Below, one piece after another: positions 59,301 through 64,000 of a stretch of 64,000 nucleotides of DNA (positions are counted from its first letter, which is position 1; each line of letters starts with the position of its first letter). This stretch comes from Pocillopora verrucosa (taxonomy: Eukaryota; Cnidaria; Anthozoa; Scleractinia; Pocilloporidae), in the NCBI RefSeq assembly GCF_036669915.1, contig NC_089321.1, positions 19,119,770-19,183,769 on the forward strand, in the 5' to 3' direction. A program made the translations under genes and the position numbers. Below the pieces are notes generated by a model. That model ran no database searches and was not told the origin of the DNA. It was given only the letters and a program-made list of their open reading frames with translations.

Positions 59301-62300
59301 TGGCTCAATTCAAAACCAAGGATAGATATTGTTTTGAGCTTTGGCCAAAACAGTGTTTATCCTTGGTTTTGCACCATCCCAGAACATATCATTATATATC
59401 TACTATCACTGAGACAAACACAGAAATCTTATTTCATAATTTTTTCCAAAAAATTATGACATATTAACTTATCAATCTTTAGTATCAGAACAAATTATCA
59501 TACAACAGGACCAGCAGTAATGTTTTATCCTCTTATGAAGAAGTCATGGTGTGCCACTCTGTGCCCAGCTCCTTTGGGGCTTGCCTTGATTTGTTCTCCT
59601 GTCAAAAGAGTGTCTTTTTAAATGAGAAATTATATTAGTTATAAGTCACACTTTCAAGCTCTCTGTTGATGATGTTGAGCTGAGCATCTGAGAGGATGAA
59701 GATGTTATATTTCACATTCTCTGAGCCTGACACTTTCCTGTTAATTGCAAGCTGAACTCCTTCTTTCGTATTCCCAAGTCTCAATCCACTTGCATGAAGG
59801 TCATTGTTTCTCATACTCCTGAGATTGATGAAAGTCTGTCGCATTCATTGTGCTGTTTTCCTTTCCAAATCTCCTGAGGACCTCTTCTCAAATATTTCTT
59901 GTTCCCACTCCTTGACTGTAAACCCTGTTCAGAATTCTATCCACTACTGCCTTCACTTCAGTGATGTCAGGATTGAATGTCTTCTCACTGTCTTCAGCAC
60001 CAGCAACATATGGCTTGTAAAAAAGAAGTCCTGTCATTGACCTCCTTGGGACATTGATGCTCTCATTGATCTTTGTGTCTGATCCCTTATCTACTGACAG
60101 AGATTGTCTTGAGCTGAGTGATGTGCTTGTACATGAATCTCTTCCATTTGTGTGGTTAGACAAGGCCTTATCAGCAAGTTCTTGACTGTGAATGATTTCA
60201 TACTCAAGCCTGATGGTAGTCAATTCATAGGCAAGTTGTGTCTTATCAGATCCTATCAGCATAGGATATAGCATTTGTGAAGAAACTGAATATATTCTTT
60301 TCAAGTACTTGGAGAACTTGAATAAGGACTTAAAATTATTTATTAACAAATAAAATGAGGGATAAAGAAACTAAGACTGAAGAAGCACCAGCTCAAGCTC
60401 TTTGAGCTGGGCTGTGTAGCGCTAAACTTGAAGGGCCAAGCCTTTGAATGGACCTCGTAGAAGTCCACTAAAGCCCCAAGTAAGCTGGCAAAAAGCTTGC
60501 TGAATACAACAGAAGGGTGAGGGAGGAAAAGAAGAAGAAAGGTGGTTCAAAGCAATCGGAAGGATTAGAACCAGAACTAGGAAACATCATCGTCATTCTC
60601 ACTCACTCAAATTCTTTCAGTAGCAAGTGTAGTTCTCACTGGCTCGACTTTACTATAAAAGAAAAGAGTTGATGGCTCTCATTAATAAACCAAAACCACA
60701 GGCTCAAGTACAGCAAAGTGAGCTCAAGCCCTTCAGGGCTTACCCCTGTGAGGCTTCCTGTAAGAGTAAAACCAATGGACTTTTTTTTTGTCTGTCAAAA
60801 TAAAATGTCTGATAATAAGCCTGTGAAAACATTGACTGCCTCAGCTACATTGACTGGATTGGCTGCCACAATCGGATGGGTTGCAAAGAAAGTCACAAAG
60901 AAACCAATGACTTCTGATCCAAGTTCAAATCTCATGAACTATGTGAAGTTCATTGTTGTGATCACTGCATCTATAGTGGCAAAACAGTGTCTTGGAGATC
61001 AAAAGATTTACAATTAAGTTAGCAGAAGTCTGCAAAATCATCAAGACTGTCCTAATATTCTATATCAGTGATATAGAGGCAGATCCAAGCCTTGAAGGGG
61101 AAGAACTTTGTCAAAAGTTTCATGATGAATATATGTTGTCAATTTTCAACAATGAGTGTGCAGATAAATAAAATGGCAAGCATAACAATGATGATTAGAG
61201 GAGCGCTCATCAATGTGACTGCCTTAGTTGGTGGAAGCTATCTCACAAAGTATTTGAGTGGAGACCAGCATAGTGCTGTAGAAGAGAAGAAAAGGCGTGA
61301 TCTCACTGTGGAGAAGTAGCAGCACACCATGATCTCTTCATAAGAAGATACAACATTGCTGCTGATCCTGCATGATTAAATTTGTTCTGATACTTAACAT
61401 TTACAAGTTAATGTGTCATAATTTTTTGAAAAAATTATGATTTGAGATTTCCATGTTTGTCTAAGTGATAGTAGATATATAAGACACTTTCTAGGATGGT
61501 GCAAAACCAGGGATAAACATTGTTTTGGGTGAAGCTCAAAACATTGTTTATCCTAGGTTTTGTATTGAGCCAGAACTGTCATTTTATATCTACTGTGATA
61601 GGCATGTTTAATAGAGAAAATAGTAGAATTGGATTTCCTGTGGCCACTTTAGTTTCCGAAACATAGACTGAAGACCGAAGAGCTGATGTTTGGGAACTGA
61701 TTTGGAATTGAGAAAATATTTGTTTCAATTTGATAACTACTATCAGATATAATTATACTGTGTATCATATGTTGGTGAGAACTGTTGGTTGTCTTCATTT
61801 TAGAGAACAGATGATGATGCCAGCATCCATGATCAAGTTATATGGTTAGTTAGGAACCATGTGAAAACATGAGTGTACTCATTGTTTGATATGAAATTAA
61901 TTACACAACATAAAGAGCACAATTCTTGATATTTGTCAGACTGTGTTTCTGAATACATCCCTACATATCATACTTTCTTCTGTTCTAATTGTACTCTTCC
62001 TGATGTACTTGCTTTCATGTTTAGGACAAACATCAGGTTTCTTTCTGTATGTCTCATGCAAGGAAGTGCTTTTTTAAAAGCCAGCTACAAAGCTGAAATT
62101 ATGATTTGCTTTTTGCCTTACTTACACAGGAATCTCCACACTAATGGAATTGATGATCTTCTTCTCTTTGTGGCATGTTCCCCAGATGAGGTAGATAATA
62201 ACCATGTTTATTTTTGTAATGTGCAGAACATCTAAATATATGAGATTGACCATCTTGAGCTTAAATGATTTAAGGGGTGTTGGTTTGAAGAAGAATAGAA

Positions 62301-64000
62301 CCAGTGGCCTTGTCTTGTGTAGAGTGTTATAGCATGTTCTCCACTTCCTTTAAACCCACAAAAGATAATTTATATAGCCCATATGCTCTGTGGATAAATG
62401 GTTGTTTACAATGAGATGAAGATAATTTCTATCTGGAGTGCCATTTTTATTACTTAAGGGCCACTCTTAACTGGTCACATCTTAGCAAATATATTAATTT
62501 TGTCTTTCATTTTTGTTATCTTATAAAAAAAATCTTTGTGATGATGCATGCCATAGTGAGGTAATTATTGTAATATTGATATTCTTTACCAAATAAGTGT
62601 TCATCATCTTTCTTGTAGAGGCGATGGAGTATGCATATATTAGAAATTGTTTCACTGATGCTCAGAGAACAGGTTAGTTTTCAAATCTTGCAGAATGATT
62701 GAGTGTGAGGGAGCCTGGACTATCTAAGATGAGACTACAAAATGGCATGTGCTTGAGATGTAGAATGTGAATTCCTTGAATATTATTGGAGATTGGGCTT
62801 TTACATGCCTATAACCTGTATAAACATCTTTAATCTGAAATGACAACAAAACACAATAGGAAAAGTGTTTAAAAGTGCAAAAATTACACTGTAATTCCCA
62901 ATTTTTCCAGCCTGTTGTCAGTGCAGATTTTGCTCTGCTTTTTGTGTTTGTGGTAGAACCCAGAGAGTTTGGCAAAAGCTGGTGAGGGAAGATCAAGAAG
63001 TGAAAAGAAGGATGATGAAAGGTAAGGAAGATACAAAAATAGTTCTTGTTCTAGGTTGTCTAAATTTGTGTGAACCAAGAATAGAATTAATTTTTTCATT
63101 TTGAGTGGAGTAAATTATAGAATTTATGTTTCTCCATTTCATTTTTCCATTGTATTTACAACAATAATCAATCCTGTTTTTGTGGTTGTTCAGATGGGAG
63201 TAGTTGTGAAAAGGGTCATTATTGGTGATACTTACTGTCACTGACATGTCACCTGTATGATGACACAGTGATTGTGATTGTTCAGGTGAGAGCTGTGGTG
63301 GCATAGGGTTAGATGAAAAAAATTATTGATGGTGATACTTACTGTTACTGACATCTCACCTGTGTGATCATACTATAGTTCTTTCCATTACCTATGGCTT
63401 CAAATCAACTACTGAATACTCATTTTACAATAGAATAATCATACAGTGTGATTCCCAATACTTCTCAGTGAAGTACTCAAAGAGAGTGATTTTACATTGA
63501 ATTTGACTACTCTCATTGTTATCACAGGCAGCTTGAGATCATTCGGCAGCAAGAACTTGCAGAAAAGTTAAACAATGCAAGGAAATTTTCAGGAAGGTTA
63601 GTTATTGTAACAAAAATCTTTGTTTTTACAGCTATATGTAAAGAATCTGCCTTTCAAAGTTTGTTTAATTCAAGTGGTCATGATAGGCCTAACCTTCAGT
63701 GCAGTTTGTTTTTAATATTACAAATGAATAGAAACTTAGAAACATGTCTGACCTGAATTCAGATGATTTAGCTGCAGCTGTTTGTGATACACTTTACTTT
63801 CCACTTTAGACATTCCAGATTTGGCGGAACATTCTATGTCCAGAATATGAAATCCATAAATGATAAAAATCAGCTTGTATATCACAGACCACTTGCTGGT
63901 GAGTGTTAATGCTTTACTTTGAGACAGAATGAAGTTAAGAAACAATGGTTTGTATCAGTCACCATAGAAATGGCATTTGGCCTGTGCAGAGTGGGTGCTG
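56358..64000 (+). CDS. TIMELESS: TIMELESS (Tim1/timeout, Tof1 homologue), 5' part
   Basis: Twelve coding exons in phase: 56358-56469, 57087-57178, 57358-57422, 57742-57859, 57981-58043, 58387-58488, 61804-61844, 62130-62190, 62619-62672, 62957-63021, 63528-63596, 63810-63898. They give 310 codons before the gene runs off the right edge. Diagnostic stretches are [110 protein letters not shown] and [16 protein letters not shown], all in the N-terminal TIMELESS domain. The protein acts with TIPIN in the fork-protection complex on chromatin. This is the replication-type family rather than insect clock Timeless. Exon 4 has a second in-frame upstream acceptor (start 57679) created by a 63-bp tandem duplication. 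Intron 6 (3.3 kb) carries a virus-like inverted-repeat element. Confidence 0.96.
57679..57804 (+). repeat. 63-bp tandem duplication of a TIMELESS exon start with its acceptor
   Basis: The block TTTTTAGGTTAATGGTAAAC ... CTTTGAAAATA occurs at about 57672 and again 63 bp later. Both copies include a TTTTTAG acceptor and encode [15 protein letters not shown]. Copies differ by two substitutions within the coding part. The spacing is 21 codons, so either acceptor keeps the frame and no stop lies between. Confidence 0.9.
58666..58877 (+). repeat. Minisatellite in TIMELESS intron 6, about six 36-bp units
   Basis: Units of the form GGGTCCTAGCCTGTTRAMC followed by CAGAMYTTYCARACTT. Two alternating subtypes (GACCACAG and AAACCCAG) suggest growth as dimers of about 72 bp. 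Confidence 0.85.
59105..59347 (+). repeat. 121-bp tandem duplication at the left end of the inverted-repeat element
   Basis: AAAACAATCCTATAAATCTC at 59105 recurs at 59226, and the two copies run in step through GAGCTTTGGCC. The unit joins apparent host flank to the outer arm of the terminal hairpin. Confidence 0.85.
59282..59555 (+). repeat. Left terminal inverted repeat of the virus-like element
   Basis: Reverse complement of 61321-61601 with scattered substitutions. Landmarks, outer to inner: GATAGTTCTGGCTCAAT, AAAACCAAGGATAGATATTG, CATAATTTTTTCCAAAAAA, ATCATACAACAGGACCAGCA, CATGGTGTGCC. It contains a long hairpin (about 59282-59402) and a short perfect one (59435-59458). Confidence 0.85.
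59635..60349 (-). pseudogene. Broken virion-protein-like gene of the element
   Basis: Two minus-strand frames (60349-59888 and 59844-59635) appear to be parts of one former gene interrupted by a stop and a frame change near 59845-59890. The first contains [31 protein letters not shown] and [13 protein letters not shown]; the second contains [18 protein letters not shown] and [18 protein letters not shown] associate this pattern with an uncharacterised protein family repeated many times in cnidarian genomes. The beta-strand-rich look and ending resemble jelly-roll capsid proteins of Polinton-like elements, which is a tentative inference. The gene is clearly disabled here. Confidence 0.5.
60391..60413. 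other. Perfect short hairpin in the centre of the element
   Basis: CCAGCTCAA, five-base loop, TTGAGCTGG. It lies between the divergent gene sets, so it may be part of the control region or simply coding debris. Confidence 0.5.
60672..60803 (+). CDS. Small frame A of the element (43 aa)
   Basis: It starts at ATG 60672 and ends at TAA 60803, one base before the ATG of the next frame. The product is basic with [12 protein letters not shown] at its start. It may be the intact end of a longer, now broken frame, since related codons upstream are interrupted by stops. Unrecognised. Confidence 0.35.
   Translation: MALINKPKPQAQVQQSELKPFRAYPCEASCKSKTNGLFFCLSK
60805..61017 (+). CDS. Small membrane protein of the element (70 aa)
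   Basis: Starting at the third Met of the open frame (60805) gives 70 aa. Two hydrophobic segments, [19 protein letters not shown] and [19 protein letters not shown], are separated by a Lys/Ser-rich link. It has the shape of a small two-pass membrane or amphipathic virion protein. The one-base gap from the previous stop suggests a compact polycistronic layout. Function not known. Confidence 0.45.
   Translation: MSDNKPVKTLTASATLTGLAATIGWVAKKVTKKPMTSDPSSNLMNYVKFIVVITASIVAKQCLGDQKIYN
61152..61319 (+). CDS. Second small membrane protein of the element (55 aa)
   Basis: The ATG at 61152 (alternative 61173) leads to a hydrophobic segment [18 protein letters not shown], followed by LTKYLSGDQ and a charged tail [12 protein letters not shown]. 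The stop falls two bases before the right inverted repeat. It resembles frame 60805-61017 in design, a single hydrophobic helix plus charged end. Unrecognised. Confidence 0.42.
   Translation: MSVQINKMASITMMIRGALINVTALVGGSYLTKYLSGDQHSAVEEKKRRDLTVEK
61321..61601 (-). repeat. Right terminal inverted repeat of the virus-like element
   Basis: Counterpart of 59282-59555. It contains the short hairpin 61417-61439 and a long hairpin about 61465-61601, in which GATAGTAGATATATAAG pairs with TTTATATCTACTGTGATAG around the inner pair AAACCAGGGATAAACATTG / CATTGTTTATCCTAGGTTT. Confidence 0.85.

Larger units (their letters stand above)
59282..61601. mobile_element. Inverted-repeat, virus-like non-autonomous element in TIMELESS intron 6
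   Basis: About 2.3 kb bounded by inverted repeats of about 275-280 bp (left about 59282-59555, right about 61321-61601). Between them a leftward broken gene (60349-59635) and rightward small genes (60672-61319) diverge from a central region of about 320 bp with a TATA-like CTATAAAAG at 60653. Each inverted repeat contains two hairpins. There is no polymerase, integrase, Rep or transposase, so it cannot move by itself. Terminal hairpins recall parvovirus-type ends. Long inverted repeats with small structural genes recall Polinton/adintovirus-type elements. The exact class is open. Target-site duplication cannot be defined because the ends are diverged and the left end is duplicated. Confidence 0.7.

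Noticed and set aside
59804..60040. Plus-strand 78-codon frame in the element
   Set aside because: It lies opposite the broken leftward gene, whose residues are the more protein-like, so it is treated as a shadow.

Overview
This is AT-rich animal genomic DNA with short exons, long introns and consensus GT-AG splice sites. The mix of metazoan genes (CHMP5, TIMELESS, discoidin-receptor-like, class A GPCR, MFSD6-like carriers) and tRNA-derived SINE and MITE-like repeats suggests an anthozoan cnidarian, probably a stony coral. That placement is inference from gene and repeat style, not from a diagnostic marker.

Layout. 1-1190 (-): a single-exon MFSD6-like carrier cut by the left edge. 3224-6901 (+): CHMP5 (ESCRT-III), eight exons, with a perfect CLEAR-type E-box about 105 bp upstream. 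8911-9825 (-): an intronless class A GPCR. 11641-12273 (+): a two-exon gene for a 44-aa Cys-rich protein. 12.3-19.2 kb: repeats, including a minisatellite and a large foldback. 19267-20946 (+): a complete intronless MFSD6-like carrier. 21-27.7 kb: mostly intergenic, with one possible short secreted peptide on the minus strand. 28017-31895 (-): an eight-exon discoidin-receptor-like membrane protein with no kinase domain. Its 3' end interleaves with a possible 32-codon two-exon gene on the plus strand (27762-28324). 32-46.5 kb: about 14 kb in which I recognise no gene. 46515-55722 (-): a 13-exon C2-domain gene resembling C2CD6/CATSPERT. 56358 to the right edge (+): TIMELESS, the first 12 coding exons. 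The last two genes are head to head across about 635 bp that contains an E2F-type site.

The most unusual object lies in TIMELESS intron 6. It is an element of about 2.3 kb with inverted repeats of about 280 bp, each containing a long hairpin. These flank a broken leftward reading frame and a compact set of small rightward frames, some for membrane proteins. It looks like a degraded, non-autonomous, virus-derived element. Other points of interest are an in-frame 63-bp tandem duplication of a TIMELESS exon start together with its splice acceptor, the kinase-less receptor with a possible kinase-loop remnant, and the two very small spliced genes.

The genes do not form one pathway. They cover endosomal sorting (CHMP5), transport (MFSD6-like), signalling and adhesion (GPCR, discoidin receptor), flagellar biology (C2CD6-like) and replication-fork protection (TIMELESS).
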